From Pseudooceanicola marinus (GTDB lineage Bacteria; Pseudomonadota; Alphaproteobacteria; Rhodobacterales; Rhodobacteraceae), in assembly GCF_002786295.1 (NCBI RefSeq), contig NZ_PGTC01000018.1, positions 62,001 to 126,000 on the forward strand: 64,000 nucleotides of DNA, in the 5' to 3' direction. Positions 56,433 through 64,000 of this stretch are shown piece by piece (the stretch's first letter is position 1; each line of letters begins with the position of its first letter). The position numbers were made by a program, and so were the translations under genes. The notes under the pieces were generated by a model. The model saw nothing but the letters and a program-made list of their open reading frames with translations. It made no database searches and was not told where the DNA came from.

Positions 56433-56612
56433 ATGACACGTCTTGCAATCCTGATCGCCGCAGGCGCCCTGGCCCCCCTGCCCGGGGTGGCCCTGGCCCA
56501 CGGGCTGCACGGCCCGGTCTCCGATCATGCCGCGGCCCACGCCTGGCCCGTCCTGGTGCTGGCCGCGGTCGCCGTGGTGTCGCTGCTGGTGCTGCGGAGG
56601 GCGCGGAAATGA
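56433..56612 (+). CDS. small His-rich single-helix protein between hupL and hupC
   Basis: 59 residues. A signal-like N-terminus (LAILIAAGALAPLPGVALA) is followed by a short His-rich segment, HGLHGPVSDHAAAHAWP, with five His, then a membrane helix (VLVLAAVAVVSLLVL) and RRARK. ATG at 56433 with GAGGGAGGAA upstream; its stop overlaps the hupC ATG, so it is translated with the structural genes. The R. capsulatus hupSLC operon has no gene here as far as I know. Function unknown; metal handling or complex assembly is only a guess. Confidence 0.7.
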   Translation: MTRLAILIAAGALAPLPGVALAHGLHGPVSDHAAAHAWPVLVLAAVAVVSLLVLRRARK

Positions 56613-57379
56613 CCGGCGCGGCAGGCTCTTCCGGGCAACCTGCGGATAGCCGCCCGCCCCTCGGCACAGCCGACGCCGGTTACACGGGCCAGCACCACGT
56701 CACCCGCCAGACCTCGATCTATGTCTACGAGTGGCCGGTGCGTCTGTGGCACTGGGTCAACGCCGCCGCCATCCTGGTGCTGATCGGCACCGGCTGGTTC
56801 ATCGGCTCGCCACCGCCCTCTATGCAGATCGGCGAGGCGACGCATCAGTTCGTCTTCGGCTACATCCGCTTTGCCCATTTCGCCGCAGCGATGATCATGA
56901 CCGTGGGCTTCTTCGGGCGCATCTACTGGGCCTTCGTCGGCAATCACCACGCGCAGCAGATGTTCTACCTGCCCCTGGCCCGCAAGAGCTGGTGGCAGGA
57001 GATCTGGCACGAGATGAAGTGGTACGCCTTCATCGAGAAGACCCCGAAGAAGTACATCGGGCACAACCCGCTGGCGCAGATCGCCATGTTCTTATTCATG
57101 ACCGTGGGCCTGACCTTCATGATCGTGACGGGCTTTGCCCTTTATGCCGAAGGGGTCGGTCAGGGCAGCTGGCTTGACGCGATCTTCGGGCCTCTGCGCG
57201 ACTGGATCGGCAACAGCCAGGTCCTGCACTCGCTGCATCACCTGGGCATGTACGCGATCCTGGTTTTCATGATGATCCACATCTACGCGGCCATCCGCGA
57301 AGACATCATGTCGCGTCAGTCCATGGTCTCGACCATGATCTCGGGCCACCGCACCTTCAAGGACGACGCACCGGAGTGA
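56609..57379 (+). CDS. hupC: hydrogenase b-type cytochrome subunit
   Basis: A 256-residue membrane cytochrome b that anchors HupSL and passes electrons to quinone. Four helices and the haem-ligand histidines are readable: YVYEWPVRLWHWVNAAAILV, FGYIRFAHFAAAMIM, HSLHHLGMYAILVFMMIHIY. The N-terminal 35 residues are hydrophilic. The start overlaps the small upstream gene (ATGA). A terminator-like hairpin follows. Confidence 0.95.
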   Translation: MTGAAGSSGQPADSRPPLGTADAGYTGQHHVTRQTSIYVYEWPVRLWHWVNAAAILVLIGTGWFIGSPPPSMQIGEATHQFVFGYIRFAHFAAAMIMTVGFFGRIYWAFVGNHHAQQMFYLPLARKSWWQEIWHEMKWYAFIEKTPKKYIGHNPLAQIAMFLFMTVGLTFMIVTGFALYAEGVGQGSWLDAIFGPLRDWIGNSQVLHSLHHLGMYAILVFMMIHIYAAIREDIMSRQSMVSTMISGHRTFKDDAPE

Positions 57380-57395
57380 CCGTTTCGTGAGTCGG

Positions 57396-57661
57396 GTGGA
57401 AAGTGGATGGCGGTCCCTGCGGGGGCCGCCATTTTCATTGGCGACAAAAACTTTCCACGCGAGGCGGCAAGTGGAAAGATAGTGACCACCATCAACAGCG
57501 CAGCGGACTCAAAAAAGAAAGATTTAATAAATACTTTCAGATCCTTACCTCCTCCACGACCAGACCGGCATTTCCCTGTCCAGATGGTCGCACCAGGCCT
57601 AGATTGGCCCCACACCCACGGGGAAGAGGAGCCCCGTCGAAGACCAGCGGAGGCGCATCAC
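57396..57661 (+). promoter_or_regulatory. hupC-hupD gap with three GTGGAAAG boxes
   Basis: GTGGAAAGT (57396-57404), its exact inverse ACTTTCCAC (57450-57458) and a third direct copy GTGGAAAG (57471-57478) lie in a 282-bp gap that turns AT-rich around 57505-57545. This is candidate regulatory DNA for a second transcript starting before hupD. No matching regulator is known to me. Confidence 0.4.
57407..57435 (+). terminator. terminator-like hairpin after hupC
   Basis: ATGGCGG (57407-57413) pairs with CCGCCAT (57426-57432), with extra C/G pairing in the loop, then TTTTC. It starts 28 bp after the hupC stop and may lower read-through into hupD. Confidence 0.6.
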
Positions 57662-58270
57662 ATGACAGGCAAGGCCCTGATCCTCGGCATCGGCAACGTG
57701 CTCTGGGCGGACGAAGGATTTGGCGTGCGCTGCGTCGAGGAGCTCGCCCGCACGCTGTCCTACGGACCCGAGGTGCAGATCCTCGACGGCGGCACGCAGG
57801 GGCTCTACCTGCTGCCCTTCCTCGAAGAGGTCGACGCCATGGTCGTCTTCGACGCGGTCGACTACGGCCTGGCACCCGGCACGATGAAGGTCGTCGAAGG
57901 CGACGAGGTGCCCGCCTTCATGGGCGCCAAGAAGATGTCGCTGCACCAGACCGGGTTCCAGGACGTGATCGCCACGGCACAGCTCATGGGCTGCTGCCCG
58001 GCCGAGATCGTGCTGATCGGCTGTCAGCCGGTCGAGCTGGAGGATTACGGCGGCGGCCTGCGCCCCGCCACCGCCGAGCGCATCCCCGACGCCATCGCCA
58101 TCGCCCGCGACTGGCTGGCCGCCCGCGGCCACCACGCCAGCGCGGGCCAGACCCGCACGGACGACCTGGCCGATGCCTCACTGCGGCGCGAGAACTACGA
58201 GGGCAACCGCCCCTCGGAGACGGAAGCCTGCCGCACCGGCGACGCCCGGTTCTTCCCGGCGGAGGGCTGA
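57662..58270 (+). CDS. hupD: hydrogenase maturation endopeptidase
   Basis: 202 residues. HupD cleaves the C-terminal tail of HupL after nickel insertion. Nickel-sensing ligands are in LWADEGFGVRC (Glu), VVFDAVDYGLAPG (Asp) and MSLHQTGFQDV (His). The N-terminus ALILGIGNVLWADEG is diagnostic. A hydrophilic tail of about 40 residues (from residue 160) extends beyond the core. ATG at 57662 after GCGGAGG. Confidence 0.95.
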   Translation: MTGKALILGIGNVLWADEGFGVRCVEELARTLSYGPEVQILDGGTQGLYLLPFLEEVDAMVVFDAVDYGLAPGTMKVVEGDEVPAFMGAKKMSLHQTGFQDVIATAQLMGCCPAEIVLIGCQPVELEDYGGGLRPATAERIPDAIAIARDWLAARGHHASAGQTRTDDLADASLRRENYEGNRPSETEACRTGDARFFPAEG

Positions 58271-58273
58271 ACC

Positions 58274-58594
58274 ATGTGCGTCGGCATCCCCATGCAGATC
58301 CTCGACTGCGACGGCATCGCCGCGACCGCCGCCGATGGCAACCGCGAGGTGCTGATCGACCTGTCGCTGACCGGCCCGCTGCCCCGGGGCACCTGGGTGC
58401 TGACCTTCCTCGGCACCGCCCGCGCGGTCCTGCCCGAGGCGGAGGCGCTGCTGATCCTCGATGCGCTGCAGGGCCTGCGCGACATCATGGCCGGCGGCAC
58501 CGGCGGCGACGCCTTCGCCGATCTCGACGCCCGCACGCCGCAGCTTCCCCCGCATCTTGCCGCAGCCCAGGCCAGCGGCCGAACCGAAGGATGA
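58274..58594 (+). CDS. hupF: HypC-family chaperone HupF
   Basis: A 106-residue HypC paralogue. The N-terminus MCVGIPMQIL supplies Cys2, which binds the Fe(CN)2CO unit and the large subunit. The C-terminal extension, longer than in HypC, is typical of HupF, which in rhizobia protects the hydrogenase under oxygen. 3 bp after hupD; hupG begins 4 bp after its stop. Confidence 0.92.
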   Translation: MCVGIPMQILDCDGIAATAADGNREVLIDLSLTGPLPRGTWVLTFLGTARAVLPEAEALLILDALQGLRDIMAGGTGGDAFADLDARTPQLPPHLAAAQASGRTEG

Positions 58595-58598
58595 TCCG

Positions 58599-59009
58599 AT
58601 GACCCACCCTCTCGTGACGCGCCTGACCGAGGAGTTCGGCTTTCCTGCGTTCGACGATCGCGTCGCCTTCGACGCCTGGCGCGACCGGCCCGGGGTCCAG
58701 GTGGCCTTCGTCCCCGGGGACGCCGCGCGCAACCTGGAAACGCCCGACGTCGCGGTGATCCTGCCCGAGCTGCACATGACCTTTCAGCGGGCCTTCGTCG
58801 TCTGCGTCGTGGGCGACGGGATCGAGCGGGAGCTGCGCAACGAGACCGGCGTGCTGAAGACGCCCTCGCTGATCTTCTTCCGCGACGGGATCTGCCTGGG
58901 CGGTATCGCCCGGGTGCGCGACTGGGACGATTACATGGCGCGCATCCCGCGCTTCCTGGCCGCCCGTCCCGCCGCCGAGGCCCCCGCCGTCCCGACCCCC
59001 GCCGCCTGA
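58599..59009 (+). CDS. hupG: HyaE-type hydrogenase assembly protein HupG
   Basis: 136 residues of thioredoxin-like fold without a CxxC pair: VQVAFVPGDAARNLETPDVA, then LPELHMTF and TPSLIFFRDGICLGG. HyaE/HupG proteins are thought to chaperone the Tat-dependent small subunit before export. The C-terminal tail is Ala/Pro-rich. ATG at 58599. In line with hupF and hupH. Confidence 0.88.
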   Translation: MTHPLVTRLTEEFGFPAFDDRVAFDAWRDRPGVQVAFVPGDAARNLETPDVAVILPELHMTFQRAFVVCVVGDGIERELRNETGVLKTPSLIFFRDGICLGGIARVRDWDDYMARIPRFLAARPAAEAPAVPTPAA

Positions 59010-59021
59010 GGAGAGGCCAAG

Positions 59022-59837
59022 ATGCAGAACTTCCACATGCCCCCCACGGGCTACGGCCCCGGCTCTCAGACCTCCGAGGATGGCGAGGAACTTGAATACC
59101 TGCCGATGCCGCAGGACATGCGCACCTATTCCGCGCATCTGCCCGAGGTCGAGGAGGCCCCGGCGGCAGCGCTGGCGATGCTGGACGCCCTGGCCGCCGC
59201 CTGCGACCGGGTGGCCGCCGGCGGCGCGCCGGAACGGTTCGACCTGTCGACGATGGAGGGCCCGGCCCGCGCCGTGATGGCAGAGACCCTGGGCGAAGGC
59301 GAGGTGGCTATGAAGATCCGCGGCATCCCGGCGATCCGCGTGCAGGAAAGCGTCTTTGCCGGGGTCTGGTCACTGACCGGCGCGGGCGTCGACCTGGTCG
59401 AGGTGGCCCAGGTGCCCGCCGCGGCCATCGACCGGGCCGCCGAGCCCTACCGCCCCGCCACCGGCGACACCCCCGGGCCCGGCGTGGTCAATGCCCCCGC
59501 CCTGCTGATCGAGTTGCAGGATCACGCCGCCAACCGGGACGTCGCGCATCACGTCATCAACCTGTCGCTGCTGCCCCATACCGAAGAGGACCTGGCCTGG
59601 CTCACCGCGCGCCTGGGCGAAGGCTCCGTCGACATTCTGTCGCGTGGCTATGGCAACTGCCGCGTCACCGCCACCGCCCTGCCGCGCTGCTGGCATGTGC
59701 AGTTCTACAACTCCACCGATCAGCTGATCCTCGACACCTACGAGATCACCCCGATGCCCGAGGTCGCCCTGGCCGCAGGCGAGGACCTGTCGGACAGCGC
59801 CGAGCGGCTGCGCGAAGTTCGGGAGGCGATCCGATGA
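59022..59837 (+). CDS. hupH: HyaF-type hydrogenase assembly protein HupH
   Basis: 271 residues with the two-part HupH/HyaF organisation. The N-terminal domain includes YLPMPQDMRTYSAHLPEVEE and MKIRGIPAIRVQESVFAGVW; the C-terminal one is GSVDILSRGYGNCRVTATAL...WHVQFYNSTDQLILDTYEI, the diagnostic conserved block. Role: maturation of HupSL, probably small-subunit cluster assembly. The stop overlaps hupJ by ATGA. Confidence 0.92.
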   Translation: MQNFHMPPTGYGPGSQTSEDGEELEYLPMPQDMRTYSAHLPEVEEAPAAALAMLDALAAACDRVAAGGAPERFDLSTMEGPARAVMAETLGEGEVAMKIRGIPAIRVQESVFAGVWSLTGAGVDLVEVAQVPAAAIDRAAEPYRPATGDTPGPGVVNAPALLIELQDHAANRDVAHHVINLSLLPHTEEDLAWLTARLGEGSVDILSRGYGNCRVTATALPRCWHVQFYNSTDQLILDTYEITPMPEVALAAGEDLSDSAERLREVREAIR

Positions 59838-60733
59838 GTGCCGCAGGCCACGCCCCCGCCGCGCCGGTCGCGACCTTCGAAGGCTCCTACCTCGGCGCGC
59901 AGGACAAGATTTCCGACCAGGCGATCATGGAATGCAAGGTCTGCTGGACCCCCTACGACCCGGCAGACGGCGACGACAGCCGCCAGGTGGACCCCGGCAC
60001 GCCGTTTTCGGCCCTGCCCGAGGACTGGACCTGCCCGACCTGCTCGGCCCCCGCCGAACAGTTCATGGTGCTGGAGGATCCCGGCGCCGCCGAGATGCGC
60101 GAGGCCGCTCGCATCGCCGCCGTGACCGCACGGCTGGTCGATGATTTCACCGAGGTCTGGCATGCCAAGATGCGGGACGTGCCGCTGGTCAACAAGTCGC
60201 TGCAGGTGGAAGCCGTGGGCTTTCGTGCCTGGCAGGGGCAGATCCTGGGCGTGCTGGTCTCGCCATGGTTCATGAACCTGGTGCTCCTGCCCGACGGCGA
60301 CAGCTGGGACCTTGTGCCGGGTGAGAAGGAGGTGATCTCCTTCCCCTCGGGCGATTACGAATTCCTGCACAACACCCGCCCTGCCATCGGCAGCTACAAG
60401 GCCTGTTCGCTGTTCTCTCCCATGGGCGACTTCACCCGCCAGAAGGACGCAACCGACGTGGCTCGTGCGGTGATGATCGCGATCTTCGACGCGGCCAACC
60501 GCGCCGAAACCGACCGAAGCGCCGACATCCGCGCCGCCCGCGAGGCAGAGCTGGAGGCAGCGGCAAGTGACGAATCCGGGACGGACGGCCCCGAGGCCCC
60601 CCCCATCCCGATCCTCACCGACCGCCCCAGCCGCCGCGCGGTGCTGACCGCGGGGCTGGCGGAGGCGGCCCCTGCCCCGTCCGACGCGCCTGAAACCGCC
60701 CCATCGGACGGCACGGCGGATACGGACAGATGA
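59834..60733 (+). CDS. hupJ: rubredoxin-HupJ (HybE) fusion protein
   Basis: 299 residues. Residues about 30-80 form a rubredoxin with four iron cysteines (MECKVCWTPYDP and WTCPTCSAPAEQF). Residues about 95-215 are a HybE/HupJ chaperone domain (VGFRAWQGQILGVLVSPWFM, GDYEFLHNTR, LFSPMGDFTRQ). The last 80 are low-complexity Ala/Glu/Pro. In rhizobia HupI (rubredoxin) and HupJ are separate; the fusion is the R. capsulatus form. Linked to small-subunit Fe-S assembly under oxygen. Confidence 0.92.
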   Translation: MSAAGHAPAAPVATFEGSYLGAQDKISDQAIMECKVCWTPYDPADGDDSRQVDPGTPFSALPEDWTCPTCSAPAEQFMVLEDPGAAEMREAARIAAVTARLVDDFTEVWHAKMRDVPLVNKSLQVEAVGFRAWQGQILGVLVSPWFMNLVLLPDGDSWDLVPGEKEVISFPSGDYEFLHNTRPAIGSYKACSLFSPMGDFTRQKDATDVARAVMIAIFDAANRAETDRSADIRAAREAELEAAASDESGTDGPEAPPIPILTDRPSRRAVLTAGLAEAAPAPSDAPETAPSDGTADTDR

Positions 60734-61689
60734 ACGCCATGGTCGCTCCACCCTCAGGCCTGCGCCTGCGACGCGCCCCAACGTTGCCGGTGGCGCGGTT
60801 GGTGATCGGCAAGCGCGTGGAGGAGGTTGAGGCCCTGCTGCCCCGGATCTTCTCCCTGTGCCGCAACGCCCAGACCGCCGCGGTTCAGGGCGCCCTGGGG
60901 CGCCTCGACGCGACCAGGGTGCCGCCGGCGCTGCGCGGCATCGCCGAGGACATGCTGCGCGACAACCTGCTGAAGTTTCTCCAGTCCTGGCCCCGCCTGC
61001 TGGGCCTGACCCCGCGCGACCTGGACATCCTGCACGCGCCACCGGACTGGATCGCCCTGTCTCTTTTCGGCTCGGCGGGTCGTCTGCCGACGCGTCCGGC
61101 CGACATGACCGCCTTCCTGGGGTCCGGCCGGGGCATCGCGCCGGTCCTGGCCGGCATCGACGCCGCCTTCGGCCCGGGCCACGGTGTGGCCGACAGCCTG
61201 CCCCTGGCCTCGACGGCGAATGCCTGGGATCGCGGCGTCGACAATGGCCCGGCAGCACGCCACGCGACACGCCCCGCCATGGCAGCGCTGGAAGTCCTGG
61301 GGCGAGGCCCCTTGTGGCGCGCCCTGGGCCGGGCCTACGATACGGAAAGCGCGCTGCGCTGCGCCCTGCCCGCGATCCACTGCCCCGCCCCCGGCACGGC
61401 CATCGTTCCCGCGACACGGGGCGCCTATGCCATCCGTATTGCCCAGAAGGAGGGGATCGTGACGGAGTTTGAACGCATCACGCCCACCTGCTCCCTGCTG
61501 GCGCCGGGCGGTGTGGCGGACCGGGCCCTGGCCAGCCTGCCCGGCGGCGCCGAAGACCGCGCGCCGCTGCTGCTGGATATCCTCGATCCCTGTACCCCGG
61601 TCCAACTGGAAGCGACCGATGGGTCTCCCATTCCGCACCCCGACCCCGTCCGCGACGCCGCCCCTGCAGAGGAGGCCTCCGATGCATGA
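60730..61689 (+). CDS. hupK: hydrogenase expression/assembly protein HupK
   Basis: 319 residues. HupK is a scaffold-like relative of the large subunit, and degenerate metal-site motifs show this: [10 protein letters not shown] (about 39-48) in place of RxCGxC, and [13 protein letters not shown] near the C-terminus in place of DPCxxC. It may hold the Fe(CN)2CO unit before transfer to HupL. The start overlaps hupJ by ATGA and the end overlaps hypA by 8 bp. Confidence 0.9.
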   Translation: MNAMVAPPSGLRLRRAPTLPVARLVIGKRVEEVEALLPRIFSLCRNAQTAAVQGALGRLDATRVPPALRGIAEDMLRDNLLKFLQSWPRLLGLTPRDLDILHAPPDWIALSLFGSAGRLPTRPADMTAFLGSGRGIAPVLAGIDAAFGPGHGVADSLPLASTANAWDRGVDNGPAARHATRPAMAALEVLGRGPLWRALGRAYDTESALRCALPAIHCPAPGTAIVPATRGAYAIRIAQKEGIVTEFERITPTCSLLAPGGVADRALASLPGGAEDRAPLLLDILDPCTPVQLEATDGSPIPHPDPVRDAAPAEEASDA

Positions 61690-62023
61690 GATGGCGCTGT
61701 GCGAAGGGATCCGCCGCGTGGTGGATAGGGCCGCGAACCGTCCCGACGTGACCCGCGTCACCCGGGTCCGGCTGGAAATTGGCCAGTTCGCCGGCGTGGA
61801 GAAGGCCGCCCTGTCCTTCGCCTGGGAGGTCGTGATGCGCGGCTCCAAGGCCGAGGGCGCGGACCTCGTGATGATCGACCTGCCCGGAAAGGCGCTGTGC
61901 TACGACTGCATGGAAGAGGTCGAGATCCCCGAACGCCTGTCGCCCTGCCCGCGCTGCGGCGGCGGCAAGCTGCTGCCCCAGGGCGGCGATCAAATGCAGA
62001 TCAAGGACATGGAGGTGCTCTGA
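61682..62023 (+). CDS. hypA: nickel metallochaperone HypA
   Basis: 113 residues. [10 protein letters not shown] gives the N-terminal nickel site (His2), and two CxxC pairs, LCYDCMEEV and SPCPRCGGG, form the zinc site. HypA delivers nickel with HypB to the HupL precursor. ATG at 61682 overlaps hupK by 8 bp. Confidence 0.95.
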   Translation: MHEMALCEGIRRVVDRAANRPDVTRVTRVRLEIGQFAGVEKAALSFAWEVVMRGSKAEGADLVMIDLPGKALCYDCMEEVEIPERLSPCPRCGGGKLLPQGGDQMQIKDMEVL

Positions 62024-62024
62024 T

Positions 62025-62927
62025 ATGTGCACTGTTTGCGGTTGTGGCGACGCCAGCGTCGCCGGTCATTCCCACGATCATGGGCATGGGCATGGGCACG
62101 ATCATGGCCATGCACACACGCATGACCACGGGCATTCCCACGACCATGCGCACCATCATCACGGGCACCATCACCACGGCGCCGCGGGCGATCTGCATTT
62201 CGGCCAGGGGCCTGCAGGCACCGAGGTGGCCGGCATGTCGCAGGAGCGGCTGATCGAGATCGAGACCGGCATCCTCAGCCAGAACGATGCCCATGCGGCC
62301 CGCAACCGTGCTCGCCTGGCCGAGCTGGGCGCCTATGCCGTCAACCTCGTCTCCTCCCCCGGGTCGGGAAAGACCACGCTGCTGTGTGCCACGATCCGCG
62401 CCATGCAGGCGGCGCCGGACGCGGGCCCCGTCGCGGTGATCGAGGGCGATCAGCAGACCACCAACGACGCCGACCGCATCCGCGCCACCGGCGCCCCGGC
62501 GGTGCAGGTCAACACCGGCAAGGGCTGTCACCTGGACGGGCACATGGTGGGCCACGCGATGGAGCACCTCGGCCTGGCCCCCGACAGCACGCTGTTCATC
62601 GAGAACGTCGGCAACCTGGTCTGCCCGGCGGCCTTCGACCTGGGCGAGGACGCCAAGGTGGCGATCCTGTCGGTCACCGAGGGCGAGGACAAGCCGCTGA
62701 AATATCCCGACATGTTCACCGCCTCGCGCCTGGCCCTGCTGAACAAGACCGACCTGGCCCCCCATTGCGACGTCGACCTGGATCTCTACGAGGCCAACCT
62801 GCGCCGCGTGAACCCGGTGATCGAGGTCATCCGCGTCTCCGCCCGCACCGGCGAGGGGCTGGACCGCTGGATCGCTTGGCTGCGCAGCGAGGCAGCGGCA
62901 AAACGCATCCGCATGGCGGCCGAGTGA
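62025..62927 (+). CDS. hypB: GTPase HypB with His-rich nickel store
   Basis: 300 residues. The N-terminus has the high-affinity nickel motif CTVCGCG, followed by a His/Asp/Gly tract (about 14-55) with over 20 His, then the GTPase: P-loop [12 protein letters not shown] (about 109-120), [21 protein letters not shown] and NKTDLAP. HypB inserts nickel together with HypA, and the His tract stores metal. One bp after hypA; the stop overlaps hupR (TGATG). Confidence 0.96.
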   Translation: MCTVCGCGDASVAGHSHDHGHGHGHDHGHAHTHDHGHSHDHAHHHHGHHHHGAAGDLHFGQGPAGTEVAGMSQERLIEIETGILSQNDAHAARNRARLAELGAYAVNLVSSPGSGKTTLLCATIRAMQAAPDAGPVAVIEGDQQTTNDADRIRATGAPAVQVNTGKGCHLDGHMVGHAMEHLGLAPDSTLFIENVGNLVCPAAFDLGEDAKVAILSVTEGEDKPLKYPDMFTASRLALLNKTDLAPHCDVDLDLYEANLRRVNPVIEVIRVSARTGEGLDRWIAWLRSEAAAKRIRMAAE

Positions 62928-64000
62928 TGGCCGAGGCGCAACTGCCCACCGTGCTGGTCGTCGATGACGAACCGCATTCCGTCGCCGCCATGCGGATGGC
63001 GCTGGAGGATGATTTCACCGTCCTGGAGGCGACCAGCGCCGAGGAGGCCTGGGCGCAGATGGAACAGCACTGGGTGCATGTGGTGATCTCGGACCAGCGG
63101 ATGCCGGGCGAAACGGGCGTGGGCCTTCTGACCCGGGTGCGCGACCGCTGGCCCGACACGGTGCGCATCATCGTCACCGGCTACACCGAAAGCGGCGACA
63201 TGATCGACGCGATCAACCAGGCCGGCATCTACCAGTTCATCACCAAGCCCTGGCATCCCGACCAGTTACTGATGGCCGTCAACAATGCGGCGCGGCTGTT
63301 CGAACTGGCGCGCGATCATGAACGCATGACGCTGGAGATGCGCTATCTCGGCACGGCCGCCGCCGCGCGGACCGAGGAACGGCGCCAGATCCTGCAGGCC
63401 GGGCTGGGCTTCGACAAGGTGCTACGCGGGCCGAACTCGCCCCTGAACGCCACCATCGCCCGCGCCCGGCATTTCGCCAGCTTCGACGTGCCGGTATTGA
63501 TCACCGGCGAGCCGGGCACCGGCAAGACGGAGCTGGCCCGCGCGATCCACTACGGCTCCCTGCGGGCCGAACGGCCCTTCTTCGAGCTGAACTGCGCAGG
63601 CCTTGGCGACGAGGTGCTGGCGGCAGAGCTGTTCGGCGCCCGACGTGGCGCCCTGCCGGGCAGCCCGCAGACCCGCACCGGCCTGCTGCAGAAGGCGGTG
63701 CGCGGCACGGTCTTCCTCAATGGGATCGACACCCTGTCGCCCGCCATGCAGATGGCGCTGTGGCGCGTGGTGACCGAGGGCGCTTTCCAGCCCTACGGCG
63801 CGCATGAGACGCTGACCACCAACGCCCGCATCCTGGCCGGCAGCCACCGCGACCTGCGCACCATGGTTGCCGAAGGGCGGTTCCGCAGCGACCTCTACTA
63901 CGCGCTGCAGGTCACCGAGCTGACCCTGCCGCCCCTGCGGGCGCGCACCGACGACATCGTGCTGCTGGCCGAACGCTTCCTGCACGAGGCGGCGCAGGAG
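62927..64000 (+). CDS. hupR: response regulator HupR (3' end outside the window)
   Basis: The first 358 codons are present. The receiver domain is at 1-120 with acidic pocket VVDDEP and phospho-acceptor Asp56 in VISDQRMP, followed by KPW. The AAA+ domain begins with Walker A ITGEPGTGKTELAR. The sigma-54 contact loop GAFTGA is replaced by GALPGS, and the Walker B acidic pair by FLNGID. This fits HupR of R. capsulatus, an NtrC-family activator that works without sigma-54 and in its unphosphorylated form. The DNA-binding domain is cut off. Confidence 0.92.
   Translation, partial: MAEAQLPTVLVVDDEPHSVAAMRMALEDDFTVLEATSAEEAWAQMEQHWVHVVISDQRMPGETGVGLLTRVRDRWPDTVRIIVTGYTESGDMIDAINQAGIYQFITKPWHPDQLLMAVNNAARLFELARDHERMTLEMRYLGTAAAARTEERRQILQAGLGFDKVLRGPNSPLNATIARARHFASFDVPVLITGEPGTGKTELARAIHYGSLRAERPFFELNCAGLGDEVLAAELFGARRGALPGSPQTRTGLLQKAVRGTVFLNGIDTLSPAMQMALWRVVTEGAFQPYGAHETLTTNARILAGSHRDLRTMVAEGRFRSDLYYALQVTELTLPPLRARTDDIVLLAERFLHEAAQE

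Overview
The window is a stretch of high-GC alphaproteobacterial chromosome. Gene content and order point to the Rhodobacterales (Rhodobacter/Roseobacter group): the rpmF-plsX-fabH-ihfA-MerR block, a lone OlsB, a single-cysteine DksA, a PIN/rRNA-methyltransferase pair, a choice-of-anchor/Hint secreted-type protein, and a hup cluster in Rhodobacter capsulatus order. No species can be named from sequence alone. No phage, insertion sequence, CRISPR array or rRNA was seen.

Layout. 1-10.5 kb is mixed: an alpha/beta hydrolase; a divergent EamA transporter/MarR pair with two palindromic operators; a decayed SDR-DoxX/DUF2269 remnant; an AbrB-type membrane protein with a GNAT; an ABC-F ATPase; a PreA-like flavoprotein lacking its ferredoxin tail; a TRIC channel; and OlsB. 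10.6-15.6 kb holds bamE and the DUF177-rpmF-plsX-fabH-ihfA-merR block. A tRNA-Pro(GGG), a long dCTP deaminase and an MFS transporter follow. 18.4-23.8 kb is a minus-strand operon argS-SPOR-nagZ-scpA-scpB. 24-28 kb has a Hint protein, a YjhX toxin homologue, dgt and an iscA/erpA-type gene.

27.8-30.5 kb holds the most unusual locus. It is a minus-strand run of three genes: a 172-residue protein with eight copies of FTSGSA(P), then a long stem-loop, then a 372-residue protein I cannot assign, then an EamA-family transporter whose start overlaps it. The layout resembles a ribosomal peptide precursor, partner and exporter, but that reading is inference.

31-47 kb carries housekeeping genes: xth, an FAD monooxygenase, dksA, a MoxR ATPase with a downstream VWA partner, OsmC, DedA, M48 protease, luciferase-like oxidoreductase, PIN, RlmI-like methyltransferase, and the Entner-Doudoroff pair edd-eda behind a LacI-type palindrome.

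47.3-64 kb is one continuous plus-strand [NiFe] uptake hydrogenase cluster: hupT-hupU-hupV-hypF-hupS-hupL-(small His-rich membrane protein)-hupC-hupD-hupF-hupG-hupH-hupJ-hupK-hypA-hypB-hupR (hupR cut by the window end). HupUV is the soluble H2 sensor signalling through HupT to HupR. HupSLC is the membrane enzyme, and its small subunit has the six-cysteine signature of oxygen-tolerant hydrogenases. HypA, HypB, HypF and HupD-K build and process the active site. hypC, hypD and hypE are not in the window and probably lie just beyond it.
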